From the NCBI GenBank assembly GCA_036417435.1, contig CM070919.1, forward strand, positions 32,294,318 to 32,358,317: DNA of 64,000 bases. The letters are read 5' to 3'. Below the pieces are notes generated by a model. The model was not told the DNA's origin and made no database searches. It saw only the letters and a list, made by a program, of their open reading frames with translations. The stretch is from Inia geoffrensis. Taxonomy: Eukaryota > Chordata > Mammalia > Artiodactyla > Iniidae. Both the position numbers and the translations under genes were made by a program. Shown piece after piece: positions 1 through 11,585 of this stretch. Every line of letters starts with the position of its first letter. Position 1 is the first letter of the stretch.

Positions 1-27
1 CTCAGTCTAATGGCCTCCTTGTTTTTT

Positions 28-244
28 GTTTTTTGTTTTTTTTTTTTCCCGTACGCGGCCCTCTCACTGTTGTGGCCTCTCCCGTTGCGGAGCACAGGCT
101 CCGGACGGGACGCGCAGGCTCACCGGCCATGGCTCACGGGCCCAGCGGCTCCGCGGCATGTGGGATCTTCCCCGACCGGGGCACGACTCCACGTCCCCTG
201 CATCGGCAGGCGGACTCTCAACCACTGCGCCACCAGGGAAGCCC
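28..244 (-). mobile_element. CHR-type tRNA-derived SINE in the retroviral 3' LTR
   Basis: The minus strand carries the cetacean SINE body from GGGCTTCCCTGGTGGCGCAG at 244 to an oligo-A tail at about 28. The A box (TGGCGCAGTGG) and B box (related to GGTTCGTGCCC) of a Pol III promoter are present. Flanking 14-bp direct repeats, 14-27 and 245-258 (CCTCCTTGTTTTTT), are identical, so it is a young L1-mediated insertion. It split the 3' LTR of the retrovirus. Open frames on either strand here are SINE sequence, not genes. Confidence 0.95.
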
Positions 245-268
245 CCTCCTTGTTTTTTAATTTAATAA

Positions 269-280
269 TTCCCCCCTTTT
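269..280 (-). other. Polypurine tract of the retrovirus
   Basis: The minus strand reads AAAAGGGGGGAA and directly abuts the start of the 3' LTR. This is the expected place and composition for the plus-strand primer of retroviral reverse transcription. Confidence 0.65.
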
Positions 281-599
281 GGTCATCCTCTCATACATGA
301 GAGACTGACAGTGTACTGGTATTAGCGCCATTCTCGGTCACCATCAGAGTTAAGTTGCTCTTGTCTCATGGTGGAACTCATAGGTTCTGATGTCAGATCT
401 ATAGAAGGATGGTTTTTGCTGTGCATCTCATTGTTCATCTTGTTTCTGTTTCTCCAAGTTCAGTGAGTCCATCTGATGTACTGCTGATGGCTGTGAACAT
501 GCATTCGAGATCTTTGAGAGGCCATAGCAAACTAGGGACATTACAGTGATAAGTTTTAGGATGATAATACTGAGAAACTGGAGAATCCTCCTTAGCCAG

Positions 600-1340
600 G
601 TCCCCCATGAACTAAACCAGTTGGTATCAGGTACAGGAAAGAATGTGTCTGAGGGTCATCAACATGTTTTAGCCAAGTGACTTGTTTGTTAGTTTCTTGT
701 ACTTGCTGCAGTAGCAGAAGTGTTGATGAAGGTACAGCAGGAGGTATTTGCTATGACACAGACCCCTTGTTCATCCAGTAAGTTATCTAAAGTAGTTCTA
801 TTATCTAAAACCACTTTAGCAAGAAAGCCTAGGGACTACTGTACAACTATGGCCTTAGCAGTAGGTTCAGCAATAGTTGCCAGGGTTAAGGAGCATTGTT
901 TTCCTGTGCATTAATGGAGAAAAGAAGCAAGTAGCAGAAAGGCAAAAGGAAGAAAGATTTCATATTGGAGGTGAAGATGTTGATCTGGGTCTTGACAGGG
1001 CTGTCCACCTCAAGAAGCTGTCTGCTTCTGGGGAGGAACCTCCCTACTCAATTTTAATTTTAGAACTCCAGCTGCTATGAAGTTCTAAGTCCGGAGGAGC
1101 CCTTTTCAAATGGGAATATGGACCCAAGGTTCAAGTACCTGAAGTTTGGCTGCCATCTGGGTAGTGAGGAGGACGTGGTATGGGCCCTTTCAAGGAGGTT
1201 CAAGGGCAGGCTTTAATCTTATTGATTCCAAATCAGAAGGGTGTGAGAAAATTGGAAACATGAGTTTAGAGACTTGTAGCCAGATATTGGAGGATACTAG
1301 TAGAATTCAGGATCCAGTCCAGTTTACAGACAGATAATCT
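600..1340 (-). pseudogene. env: Decayed retroviral env, TM region recognisable
   Basis: On the minus strand, 734-760 encodes a CX6CC cysteine motif. The preceding 48 bases (761-808) have the spacing and residues of the conserved TM ectodomain segment found in gammaretroviral-type Env. The frame has a stop at 689-691 shortly after the motif and another upstream, near 830, where a glutamine codon appears to have become TAG. Sequence between about 900 and 1340 is probably the SU/TM junction area but is too decayed to read. The CX6CC motif is typical of class I and related Env proteins that bond covalently to SU. This copy cannot make an intact protein. Confidence 0.7.
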
Positions 1341-1863
1341 CAAAGACAATGAACAGGACTAGAATCTGATATCCATAAGTTTATGTTATAATTTTCTACT
1401 GAAATATAACTTTTCCTCTATGATCACCCTTCTTTCTATCAGCGATAATCGCAATAAGACTTTTTTTTTTTTTGGCAACGTTAAGCCTAGTGTCATTAAA
1501 CCTGGCCTGATTATTTATATAAGAACAGCAGCAAGATTAGTGATCAACCATATAGGCTGTTTTTGAATATGCTTTGCTGGAACTTTTCATAAGGAATCTT
1601 AGATTAGATTTTTTAACAGCCTCCTCAGACTAAGAAGACAAGCTAAGAACTTACTACCAGACTTTACCTGCAATACATATACATTTAGGTGAATTCCTCT
1701 CTTCTTAAGGTCCTCAAGGCTGAGGTTCCTGGGCCTGCCAGAAAGTGACCTTTAGTTACCTCGTGAGGCTGCTTGTAATCCTATAAACAAGGCACCGGAC
1801 TGATTTTTCCAAGGGGCTTTATTGGCTCCATAAAGTCAACCATAGTTCTTTAAAGCTGTCTGG

Positions 1864-1910
1864 TCATATCTGATTTTTTTTTTTTTTTTTTTTTTTTTGC
1901 TCATATCTTA
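1864..1910 (-). repeat. Poly(T) tract between short direct repeats
   Basis: About 24 T residues are followed by GC and flanked by an 8-bp direct repeat, TCATATCT, at 1864-1871 and 1901-1908. This fits a retroinsertion truncated to its A-tail, in antisense. Slippage growth of a T run beside a chance repeat is the alternative. Confidence 0.5.
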
Positions 1911-2224
1911 TTGTATGCATATTCTCAAATATGACATTCAAAGCCTTGGTAATACAATCAATGTTTCCAATTGTGTCCTGTAATAAGGAGAATACATTTT
2001 AATTGAACTTATGCAAATAACTATATTATCATGAAAATAAGAATACTCAATAAGTTTCTGAATTCTGGAGTGATCAGGTAGGGGGAAAAATAAATGTTTC
2101 AGTTCTACTTACATAGGTATATTTACAAAGTTACTGCAAATCTTAGTGTAGGAGGAAAAGGTGTCCTTAAATCTAGAAAAATAAAATATTAAGGAACCAG
2201 CAATGTTTCAAAGAAAAAGTTATA

Positions 2225-2290
2225 AAAAATACAAATATAATAATATATATATATAAAATATAAATATATATAAAATATAAAAAATCCATA
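2225..2290. repeat. AT-rich low-complexity tract
   Basis: Runs of TATATA and AAATATAAA make up this stretch inside the retroviral internal region. It is simple sequence with no coding potential. Confidence 0.85.
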
Positions 2291-2317
2291 ATTATCCTCC
2301 ATTCAATCCCATATTAG

Positions 2318-2524
2318 TTATTCCTCTTCTGCTTGGATCCAGTATTTCCACTGTTTCTGGAAATTCTTACACAGTTCAGTTTTTATGATCTTAAAGTTAT
2401 CAGAAGCCTGTATTCTAGAGGGCTTGTCGGAGTCCTTTCCATGAATCTCTCTGAAGATGAAGCACATTTGCAGAAGCAACAGAGTAAAACAATAACTGTT
2501 TAAAATGACAAAGAATTTTTTCAA
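2318..2524 (-). pseudogene. Short open frame with hydrophobic leader, possible env start
   Basis: This 68-codon frame starts with MKK and a hydrophobic run (about residues 4-24, FVILNSYCFTLLLLQMCFIF) like a signal peptide or signal anchor; the rest is polar and ends in acidic residues. It lies on the same strand as the retrovirus, about 1.8 kb upstream of the CX6CC motif, roughly the spacing from an Env start to TM in class I elements. That would make it a remnant of the Env leader, but I see no SU motif to confirm it, and a 68-codon frame in AT-rich DNA can arise by chance. Confidence 0.3.
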
Positions 2525-4719
2525 ATGGCCATGGTTAAAAATCTGATGAAGAAATGTAGCTATTCTACAATGATTTAGAAGACTAATTGGACAATGAGAG
2601 TGTTGACAAATTTCTAGAAACGTTAAACAATTTCTGCGATACCTGTATCAGTAACATATATCCACACACATATAACCTAAGAAGGTTTATTATCACCTCT
2701 TCTTTGACAATGCTTCCCTCATAATTTAACATATTAAGTAAACCTAATTAGTTTAACACCTTTCTTCTACAAGGGGAGAGAAAAGTTTTTTTGAGGTTTT
2801 CCAGGGTCTCTCTGGGAAATATCAAAGTTGATTTAAGATCAAAAAAGAGTCCCTTTAGACTTTGATTTTGGGAAACTGTCCAAAGGTTTGAACATTTGGT
2901 TAACTAGGATCACAGCTCATTATGAAGCAATACTTAACTATATATTTAACAAAAGTGACAATGGAAGATGTTAAAGGCAAATACAGAAGATTACACAGTT
3001 GTGAACAAAACTTTGCTCTTTTATTACTGAGAAGACTGGGTTTTCTTAAGTAATCAAAGCCCTGGTAAAAACAATGTGAAGCACAGTAAACTATTTTGGT
3101 AGGACACACAATCTTTGCTGTTTGGGCACGTTACTTAAAGGGTAAAGAAAAACCTCTGTTTACAATATCTTATTAAGAGTATATCAGTAATCTGAGAAAA
3201 CTTTGTTTTTTTTAGCAGAGAGAAAACCAAACTGTAATTTTGCATCAGTGTACTTTTGATATTAAAACTCATTTTTTTAAGCTTAAATAAATTCATTCCA
3301 ATATTAGCCAGCTCAAACATCCATAAAATTCCTATCCCAAGTTTCCTTTTCCATGAACCTTCTACAACTTTTTAATATTTATTCAGATTTTGTCCTATGT
3401 TTTTTCCTCTGTCTCTCATTCTGGAGTAATTAGTCATTTTAACTTTCTTACCTACTTTTCATACACAGTTGTTTACTTTCACCCTTATTATTGCTAAATA
3501 GTTTTAATTACATATATTGATTAGACTTCTTAACCCTTAGAATCCTTAGTTTACTAAGAAGTAAACAGTTGTGTACTACCTGTTACTAGTATGCTCTGGA
3601 CTGATAAGTTTATAAATACATTTCATAATTTGTAGAAGTATATTCTTATAGTAAAATTTTAAACGCGGCACAGAAATGTTTACTAATAGACCCAAACATG
3701 TCTAGTTTTTCTGTAATAGGGAACCAGAAGTAGATACACGTATGCTGATTAGTTAATGCATCGATATTTTATCTTATTTGGAAATTATCTAGTCAGCGAA
3801 TGCCCATTATTTAACTTAACTCAGCAAAAATCTAAGGTTTTAGGAGCTGTTGTTAGGTATGCGCATTTTATAAAGCTTCGTCATCATCGGAAAGTTCATT
3901 TATAAACTTTTATTAGCATCTATTTACTTCATTTGTTCATAACAATCATGTTTAGATTACTCATGAAAATTTCATAAGACATTAAACAGCCAGCAATCAT
4001 CGTGAGTTATTTTTCTTGCTGACAAATTTTGTAACAGAGATAACTTATTTGACTAGCCAATCCAGGCCAATCTATGTTAAATTTAAGGCTGATAACTCGG
4101 AAGACATGCCTATTTTAATTAAACCCACAAACTTCAATATCTTTTATCTACTGAAGATTAATACTGGATCACGTGAACTTGAAAAAATCAGGTAGAGCTG
4201 TCCCTGGGAGGGAAAGGTTCCCAACCAACGGGCACCTAAAAGCTAAGTCACGGTTCAAAGAATCTCATTCTCACAACTGTTTTTTCCTGCCCATCTGGGT
4301 TTGGAAAGGAAGGGACAATGTGAAATTGTCCCTCGCTCTCCACCAGGCCCCGCAGCAGAGGTCCGGGAGAGCTGACTTCGGTAAGAACCTTTGCCGGCTT
4401 TGCCAGTGTCCCCGGGATCCCACCTGCAAGGTCTAGAGCAAGTGCGGGTGTCCCAGAGGGTCTCATCCAGGTCCCCAGAAACTGTAGAGGAGAAAAATAA
4501 TGTTCCCTCTACCCTTTCTGGTGAGTGCCTGTCTGAGACCGCTGTTTTTTTTCTAGGGCTCCTCCTAACTGGATACGTTTACCTAGGTTAAAAGTTCTCT
4601 ACTGTGGCCACTGTAATTCGAGATGATCTTTGGTGAGGTTAACATGCCTGTTCAACCTGAAAACAAATTTTGTTCACCTGAAGCCCCATACTGGATCCAG
4701 TTCAGCTTAAGTCAACCCT
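2525..4719. other. Internal retroviral region with no readable genes
   Basis: This lies between the possible env leader and the leader repeats. It is AT-rich to about 4150 and more balanced after that. I find no gag zinc knuckle, protease or reverse-transcriptase motif on the minus strand. Either gag and pol are decayed past recognition, or they were deleted and other DNA lies here. Confidence 0.4.
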
Positions 4720-4810
4720 GGACCTAGTCCGGTTTCTACGTTGGACACAGTCTGGTTTCTAAGTCAGACCCAGTCCCACTCTGGCAGGTTTCTGGACCCA
4801 GTCTGGGAAA
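4720..4810. repeat. Short imperfect tandem repeat in retroviral leader
   Basis: Two 23-bp units (4720-4742 and 4743-4765) of the form GGAC-CAGTC-GGTTTCTA are followed by two less regular copies to about 4810. They lie in the leader region between the 5' LTR and any gag. Their function is unknown. Confidence 0.6.
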
Positions 4811-4976
4811 AGAAATTCTCAAAGTCTGAAAGTTCATGATGCTAAAGCTCAGATCTAGGATCTGAGAGGGCTCTGCCCATGACCGTGGGAGGTGGCAAGG
4901 AAACGGCGGGCTCAGGGGCTCAGAGTACCTGCAGGTAGATGCTCTTTGCCCCTAGTGGGTATCGGGAGAATGTTTG

Positions 4977-4995
4977 GTTTCCTCTTCTGGCACCA
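4977..4995 (-). other. Candidate primer-binding site of the retrovirus
   Basis: Four bases downstream of the LTR end, the minus strand reads TGGTGCCAGAAGAGG. TGGTGCC is how PBSs complementary to a tRNA 3' CCA end begin in several class I elements (His and Phe types both start TGGTGCC). The remainder matches neither well, so the primer tRNA is unassigned. The position is right for a PBS; the assignment is an inference. Confidence 0.4.
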
Positions 4996-4999
4996 GAAC

Positions 5000-5331
5000 T
5001 GTTAGAAGATAAACTGGGGGGTAATAAAAATTTTAAGAGTTTATTTGAGCAAAAAGCTATTCGAATCAGGCATTGTCAAACTGGAAGTGGTTAGGAACGC
5101 TCCATCCACAGGAGCTGGAGAGGAGACGATTATAGAGAAAAGGTGGAAGCAAAGTAAGAAAATGATTGGCTATAGTGTAAAGCCTCGTTGGCTGTTTGTG
5201 ACTGCGTGTCCTTGGTGTTTTGATTTCTTAACCTTGAGGCATTTGCAGGCTTAGCGTTGGGTTTGCTCACGTGGTCGCCATGGCATTAAGCCACCTGCAT
5301 CTGATGGCCTCCTTGCTTAATTAATTTATCA
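5000..5331 (-). repeat. 5' LTR of the antisense retrovirus
   Basis: On the minus strand the segment begins TG (5331-5330) and ends CA (5001-5000), about 332 bp. A polyadenylation signal AATAAA lies at 5045-5040 on the minus strand, about 40 bp from the LTR end, as expected near an R/U5 boundary. Its first 20 or so bases match the partial LTR at the left edge of the window, the best evidence that it is an LTR. The position of the promoter was not resolved. Confidence 0.65.
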
Positions 5332-5823
5332 GTGCCAAGAAATTGACTTAGGACCGTAAGTGTGAATATACCTTCTAAGAAAAACAAGCAAATGATGGTT
5401 TAGAAGCCATGCTAGCATATTAGAACGTAATGGAAATTTCCTTTATAACGTTTCACTTAGTAACATTTTCTCCCGCGTAGGCACACTAGATACATTTCAT
5501 ATCTGTGGTACTTATACTTTGATACTTATCCTTCATCTTTTATAAGTGCTATTTAAGACAGAGCCTAGTATTTCTGGAGAAAGTGCAGAGATATTTTTAA
5601 ATGTGCGTGTGCATGTATGTGAAGATCACCGGTTGGATATAACTGGTGTATTTTACACCGTGATTGGAATGGCATCGCAATTTTGGCTGCTGAATATAAA
5701 CTAGTCATTTTCTATTTAGTTGGAAAAAAAAAAAAGCGTAATGATTGCTACACGCATAAAGAGTCCTAAGGTTAGACTTAAAGTTTACTTATTTATTTTT
5801 TATGGTCCACCCTTTGCTTTTTT

Positions 5824-6030
5824 TTTTTTTTTTTTATTGCGGTACGCGGGCCTCTTACCGTCGTGGCCTCTCCCGTAGCGCAGCACAGGTTCCGGACGCG
5901 CAGGCTCAGCGGCCATGGCTCACGGGCCCAGCCGCTCCGCGGCAGGTGGGATCTTTCCGGACCGGGGCACGAACCCGCGTCCTCTGCATCGGCAGGCGGA
6001 CTCTCAACCACTGCGCCACCAGGGAAGCCC
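5824..6030 (-). mobile_element. CHR-type SINE, antisense
   Basis: Full-length body with GGGCTTCCC head at the right and an A-tail at the left. The TSD of about 15-17 bp is near perfect (5807-5823 and 6029-6045, CCACCCTTTGCTTTTTT). It sits in otherwise single-copy DNA. Confidence 0.95.
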
Positions 6031-6045
6031 ACCCTTTGCTTTTTT

Positions 6046-8360
6046 AAAATTCTTTTATTTTAGCATATGAAATGAATGCAGAAAATTCTAGCATTATACA
6101 TCTGGGGGGCTACCATAACCTTTCACACAGCAGCATCAAAGGGATCTAGGGAAATATATGTTATGAACATTTAATAACACCACTACTGTGACTTGGTGAA
6201 CATTTCCATGCTTTTCTACTATGAAAATATGGCATTGGGACCACGGATGAAACGTTCAAAAACACAAAAGTTGAAGAATACGTGGCATTTGAAATGTCTG
6301 CTTTAACTGTTCTGCGCAATGTTTGTTTCTGCTTTGCCTAGCTGGGGATTATTTAAGTCTTGGCATGATATCTCATAACGAGGACAGAGTAAACAGTGAT
6401 TATTTAATCTTTGGGATGGCCATATAATTTAAAATGCTTTTTAAATTCTCAAGTTCCAGTAACAGCATATTAATGTGCTAGACAGTTTTCTTAGACATTG
6501 TTACAAACTCATGATCCGTGTTTCAGAAATGACCTGGATGAGTTCTTTTGTACTAGATGTATTTCAACAGACTTTTCTCTTTGCTTCTCTGACAAAGGAC
6601 TTTGGAAGAATGAGCTGCCCCCATTCCCATTTTCTTTTAAATGCCGTGATCAGGAAAATGACCATTTTTCCCCTCGTTTACCTCTGTGGTTGAGAATAGG
6701 ATTTATAGGGTAAAAACAGCACCCGGGTTGCCCCAAATTCCTCCCCCAAATAGCCATGCCTGCCAAAGAGCTTTGACTTTGCAAACTCATCACATTGTCC
6801 GAAAAATGCCCAATATTAACTGTTCTCCAGCTTTCCATTGGTTAGGCAAATATGTGGAATACTGCTCAGGCGCCATTTGCTGTTCAAAAGGCTTCAGATC
6901 TTCCCTCCAGCCCCACAGATTCTAAGCCTTTGCCACCGTGGTAGCTGCATGCTTTGCTTTTTTTTGAAAGCAGGCATAGCTCTTTGACTCACTTTTCTCA
7001 ACTTTAGCTAAACTTCAGACTTCTGCTGTTTCTCCTCTTTTGCTAAAGCTAGTGATCACACGCTGAGTAAATAATCTATAGACCATGATCTGCTGTCCTG
7101 TCAGGCTTGTTATCCAGACTCTAAACCCCCGATGTTGGAAACCTGCGTGCTAAGTATTCCCAGGTAGGTTTCTTAACTGCCTCCCCACTGGTAACCATCT
7201 TCCCTGCTTACATACTTAGAGAACTCCCTTGTAGCACACTGACTATATTTGGAAGGACTAATTGGTGGTTCTGGTGTCTTTGTTAGGAAAAAGTGACACT
7301 TTTTGAAGTTAATAAAAAGCTCTTCGGCTCCAGCCTTTTATCAGATATAACAAAACATTGTTTGAACAAATATGGCCTCAGTAGTAGTGACAGTTCATTT
7401 CTGCCTTTCCTAACCATCAACATCTTAGGAAAGAAAATGGTAGGAGAAGTTCCTTGAAGGCGTAAAATTAGTTTTTGAATAATGGCAGTTTCTGATAGAA
7501 AATTGCTTTTCAAATCAGTAACTCAATTAAATTAGGTTCCGATTTGATTGCACTAGCATCTTTATGATATATATTTAAGTAATATATTTCTCTGTTGTTT
7601 TTAAGCAACCTTTAATATATACTTCAGTGCTGTATAAGCATTTTTCATTATATTATTGACTCTGGGAGGAAAGCAGCATATTTATCAAATACTACAATTA
7701 AGAAAGTGACTCTGTGATAATTCAGTGTGACATCAATAAAGCTAAAACAGTTTCCCTTTAGCTTTTACAAATAGAATTTTCTTGAGAGTATGAGAGAGAG
7801 AGAGAGATGAAGAGATCATAATCCTTGGAAATAGAAAGTTTGTCTCAGGGCAGTAGAGCTTGATTTGCTCACCAGTCACTGAGGATTCAGCAAAATTAGT
7901 TTCTCTGTATCTGAATTCTAGCACAAGACATACTTTAAAAACTTTGTTTATTGCCCACTTGTAAATGCTAAAACATATGTATTCTTTTCCAGTTGGGGGG
8001 GAAATAAAAACAAGATAAATGTAATTCATCACCTACAGGGCAACATCTAGGGGTGGCTGGAGGTGGGCTGATTTCCTCCTGCCCCACGATATCTGTCAAC
8101 TACCCACGAGTCACGCACATAAACGTAAAACCTAATTAAAATATATTGGTAACTTTAAGATTTTTCTAGAGAAATTCTGACGGTAACCACTCCCAGTGCC
8201 CTCTTATCACGTATTTTGAGAATGTGGGAGAGAAAAATCTAGCTTGTTTATACAAATCTATCTACTATGCTATTATACTTTTTAGGAGTTTAGCTTTCTT
8301 TCTCTTTTTTAAGTTTAGATAATTTTTGAAAGCAAGAGTAGAACATACTAAGTGGTCTAG
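6046..8360. other. Single-copy AT-rich DNA, nothing recognised
   Basis: No repeat family or convincing exon is seen. A short (GA)n run occurs at about 7788-7806. Small open frames here have no recognisable domains and are at the size expected by chance. Confidence 0.5.
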
Positions 8361-8364
8361 TTGT

Positions 8365-9345
8365 TTTTAAAAATTTTTTTATTTTATTATGACAAGAACA
8401 CTTCACATGAAAGCTGCCCCCTTACATTTTTTGTGTGTATTACACTGTTGTTGATTCGAGGTACAATGTGGTACAGCAGATCTCTGGAACTTAGTTTTCT
8501 TGCTTAACTGAAACTTTATGCCAACTGACTGGTAATTTCCATTTTCCTCCTTCCCCTCTCCCCTGCCCCCAGCACTTGGCAACCACCATCCCACTCTGAT
8601 TCTATGAATTTGCTGATTTTTGATATCTTATAAAAGTGGAATCACGAAGTATTTGTCTTTCTGTGACTTGCTTATTTCACTCAGCATCATGTCCCCAAGG
8701 TTTACCCATCTTGTTGCATATTGCAGAAGTTCCTTTTTTTTTTTTGTTAAAGACTGAATAGTGTTCTATTGTTTGTCATACCACATTTTCTTTATTCATT
8801 CATGTGTTGATGGACATTTAGGTTGTTTCCAAATCTTGATTACTGTGAATAGTGGTGCAATAAACATGGAAGTGTAAATATCTCTTTGAGATCCCAATTT
8901 CAATTCTTTCCGATAAATACCCTGAAGTAGGATTGCTGTTAGTTCTATTTTTAATTTTTTGAGACGCTTCCGTACTGTTTTCAGTAGCAGCTGTACCTTC
9001 TCGCATTCCTGCCAACAGTGTGCAAGGGTTCCAGTTTCTCTACATCCTCACCAACACTTGTCTTGGTTTTTGATACTAGCCATTCTGACAGGTATGAGGT
9101 GATATCTTGTGATTTCGGTTTTCATTTCCTGACGATCTGTGAAGCTGAGCATGTTTTCATACACCTGTTGGCCATTTGTGTGTCTTCTTTAGAAAAATGT
9201 CAATTCAACTCCTTAGCCCATTTTTAAATTGGGTTATTGGTGGTTTTTTTGGCTTTTGAGTTGTAGTTTCTTATATATTTTGGATATTAACCTCTTATCA
9301 GATATGGTTTTCAGATATTTTCTTCCATTCCATAAGATGATCTGA
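8365..9345 (-). mobile_element. Old L1 fragment (3' part of ORF2 and 3' UTR), antisense
   Basis: The minus strand shows degraded L1 ORF2 C-terminal sequence followed by 3' UTR. The order of blocks matches the young L1s at 21-28 and 51-59 kb, for example the segment opposite 9000-9190 corresponds to their Cys-rich region near 52.3 kb. It is far more diverged than those copies and lacks an intact frame, so it is an older mammalian L1M-type copy, 5' truncated. Confidence 0.8.
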
Positions 9346-9349
9346 TTGT

Positions 9350-10522
9350 TTTACTTTGTATCCTAGTAAACTACCAAATGCAGTTCATCGGGGATTTTTT
9401 ACATAATCAAAAGTGATATGTGAATATATCATATATAAGTGTGTAGGAGAATATCGGAATGTGAAATTCATGTGCCAGTACTAGGTACATGAGCCCAGTA
9501 AAATTTGGATATCAGTTCAGTAAAAAAATGCAAGTAAGTATAACTAACTTGACAATTTTGAATAGCAAGCTATTTTTAGCACCTTTTCTACTGTACATTA
9601 TCATATTAAAAAAAAATTCAGCACTAAAAATTACAAAGTTAAAATGCAACTTTATCAAGTTCAGAAAAATCATGAATTAAGGTACAAAATAAATGTTTAT
9701 TCATTATCTGAATCATTTATTAATTGAACCATTCAATCAACAAAACTGTATTGCATTTCTTTTTACACCAAGGACTGTATACAGAAGTGATGTAAAGAGG
9801 AGTTCATATGTCCCCTGCCTCCAGTGACCTGAGGGAATTAAAACACTTCTTAATTCAAAAAATACATAGTTGTCTTAATCCAGGTAAAAGTGAAAATCAA
9901 AACAAACAAAAGCAAAAAAAAAAAAAAAAAACCCATAAAATTTATTGAGGTATTAGCACCAATAGATAAAAAGATGTGTTGTGGTTTATTTTGAAAAGCT
10001 AGCTGGGCTTTTGTAGGTTGTCCATCCTGTTTTATGGGATTAAACTGAGGCAGTACTTTCACAAAGTATATTATTTGGTCTTGGGGGTGGGGAAATCCCT
10101 TTTTCTTAGTTTGCATAAAAAGACATTAAAACAAGGGTTTTAAAAAGTAGAGTGTTGGTTGGCTAGAGATCAATGACTCAACTTGACATTCCTTTCTAAT
10201 AGTTAAAACCTTTTTTTTTCCTTCCAATTTATCACGTTCTTCATAATCTCAAATTGATTTCTCCTACTTTTCATCTGTCTTCTGCCTATTCAATACGGTA
10301 GTGATGATTTGTTCTGAAATGTAAGGATCAGAGAATATCATGATGCACCCCAGGAAAATGTTCTGTTCCTATGAGATTTTCCTCACAGAATTAAATTTAG
10401 AAAATATTCTCTTTATTTTAATTCTGTATGGCTGTTGAGACTAAAGCCCCAAACAGAGATTGTTAAATGTGGAATGACCTAGAAATATAAATATGAAATT
10501 GAGAACTTAGATCCTGATGATT
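9350..10522. other. Single-copy DNA, with an A-rich run
   Basis: An A run lies at about 9914-9932 with other A-rich stretches nearby. The part at about 9700-9840 resembles a worn MIR or L2 but is too weak to assign. No gene is seen. Confidence 0.45.
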
Positions 10523-10530
10523 AATTAAAA

Positions 10531-10752
10531 CAGAGGTTGGCAAATTCCCTCTAGAAAGAGCCAGTTAGTAGATACTTTAGGCTTTGCAGGCCATATGGTC
10601 TGTGTCCCAAGTACTTAACTCCGCTGTAGTGGTGAGAAATCTGCCACCAACAACACATAAACGAAAAGGCCTGCGTGTGTTCTAATAACACTGTTTATAC
10701 AAACAAGTGGTGAACTGGCTTTGGTTTGCGGGGCGTAGTTTGCCAAACCCTG
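10531..10752 (+). mobile_element. Non-autonomous hAT (Charlie-like) DNA transposon
   Basis: Terminal inverted repeats are visible: CAGAGGTTGGCAAA at the left, and TTTGCCAAACCCTG, its imperfect complement, at the right. The length of about 222 bp and the internal TTTAGGCTTTGCAGGCCATA block match a well-known mammalian hAT-Charlie MITE. Flanking 8-bp sequences AATTAAAA (10523-10530) and GATTAAAA (10753-10760) agree at 7 of 8 bases, as expected for a hAT TSD. No transposase is encoded. Confidence 0.8.
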
Positions 10753-11284
10753 GATTAAAATATACATGGGATGAGTTGGCACTTAGATTAACTGTAAATG
10801 TTAATGTGCTTTGTGGATAAGTCATTGCTTCCAAGGCTGAGGTCCCTTACTGGTTAGGGAGGCCCAAGCTGCAAGTTACTGAATCCACTGAAAGAAATAG
10901 ATTTCACCTCCATCTTCTTTCTCCTGATCAGATAGGGTTCTTGCGGTACTCACAGTTCCCCAGCATCCCCAGGACGGACCCACTGGTGACAGGATTTGCC
11001 CTAGATGGAGTAATTGGGGAATTTTTGAAGGAGAAGATAGAAAATGCAGCTGGCAATTTTGAGTATGTTCTTTAAACTCTAAGAATTCTTACTGGATTCT
11101 CACTTCCTCCCCAGTTCTTTGCAGGCTTGAGTTCCATTAAATTTCTCAGGAAAATAAAGGTTACAAAAGTATCCTGGAGTTTCTGTAGTCTTCCAGGATA
11201 ACAGTATGTAACGATTGATCAAGGGTATTGTTCTAGCTCTGCTTCCAGCTGTTTATGCGACTTTAGGGCATTCATTTAAAACCA

Positions 11285-11585
11285 TGGAATGTATATGCAA
11301 AACAGAAACAGACTCAGAGACATAGAAAACAAACTACCAAGGGGGAGGGGGGGGAGGAGGGGCAAATTCGGGGCATGGGATTAGCAGATAGAAATTACTA
11401 TATATAAAATAGGTAAGCAACAGGATATATTGTATAGCGCAGGGAACTATGGCCATTATCTTGTAATAACCTATAATGGGGTATAATCTGCAAAAATACT
11501 GAATCCACTACGCTGTGCACCTGAAACTAACATAATATTGTAAATCAACAATACTCCAAGTAGAAACAAACAAACCAAAAAGCCA
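11285..11585 (+). mobile_element. L1 3' UTR fragment, sense
   Basis: The sequence has the cetartiodactyl L1 3' UTR order: CAGAAACAGACTCAGAGACA, a G-rich run at 11341-11360, TGTATAGCGCAGGGAACTAT, then CACCTGAAACTAACATAATA and a degraded tail. It is 5' truncated and carries no ORF2. Confidence 0.8.

Larger units (their letters stand above)
1..5331 (-). mobile_element. Old antisense endogenous retrovirus (class I-like), truncated by window edge
   Basis: Read on the minus strand, the parts are in proviral order: a 5' LTR (5000-5331), a candidate primer-binding site beside it, a degenerate leader, a decayed Env TM near 0.7 kb, a polypurine tract at 269-280, and the start of the 3' LTR (about 268 down to 1, interrupted by a SINE). 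The start of the 5' LTR (5310-5331) is clearly similar to 6-27 plus 245-268, which supports paired LTRs. The internal part is only about 4.7 kb, and I recognise no gag or pol in 2600-4900, so much of it is deleted or decayed. The Env TM type suggests a class I (gammaretrovirus-like) element, but the exact family is not assigned. No long open frame survives, so it is a fossil. Confidence 0.7.
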
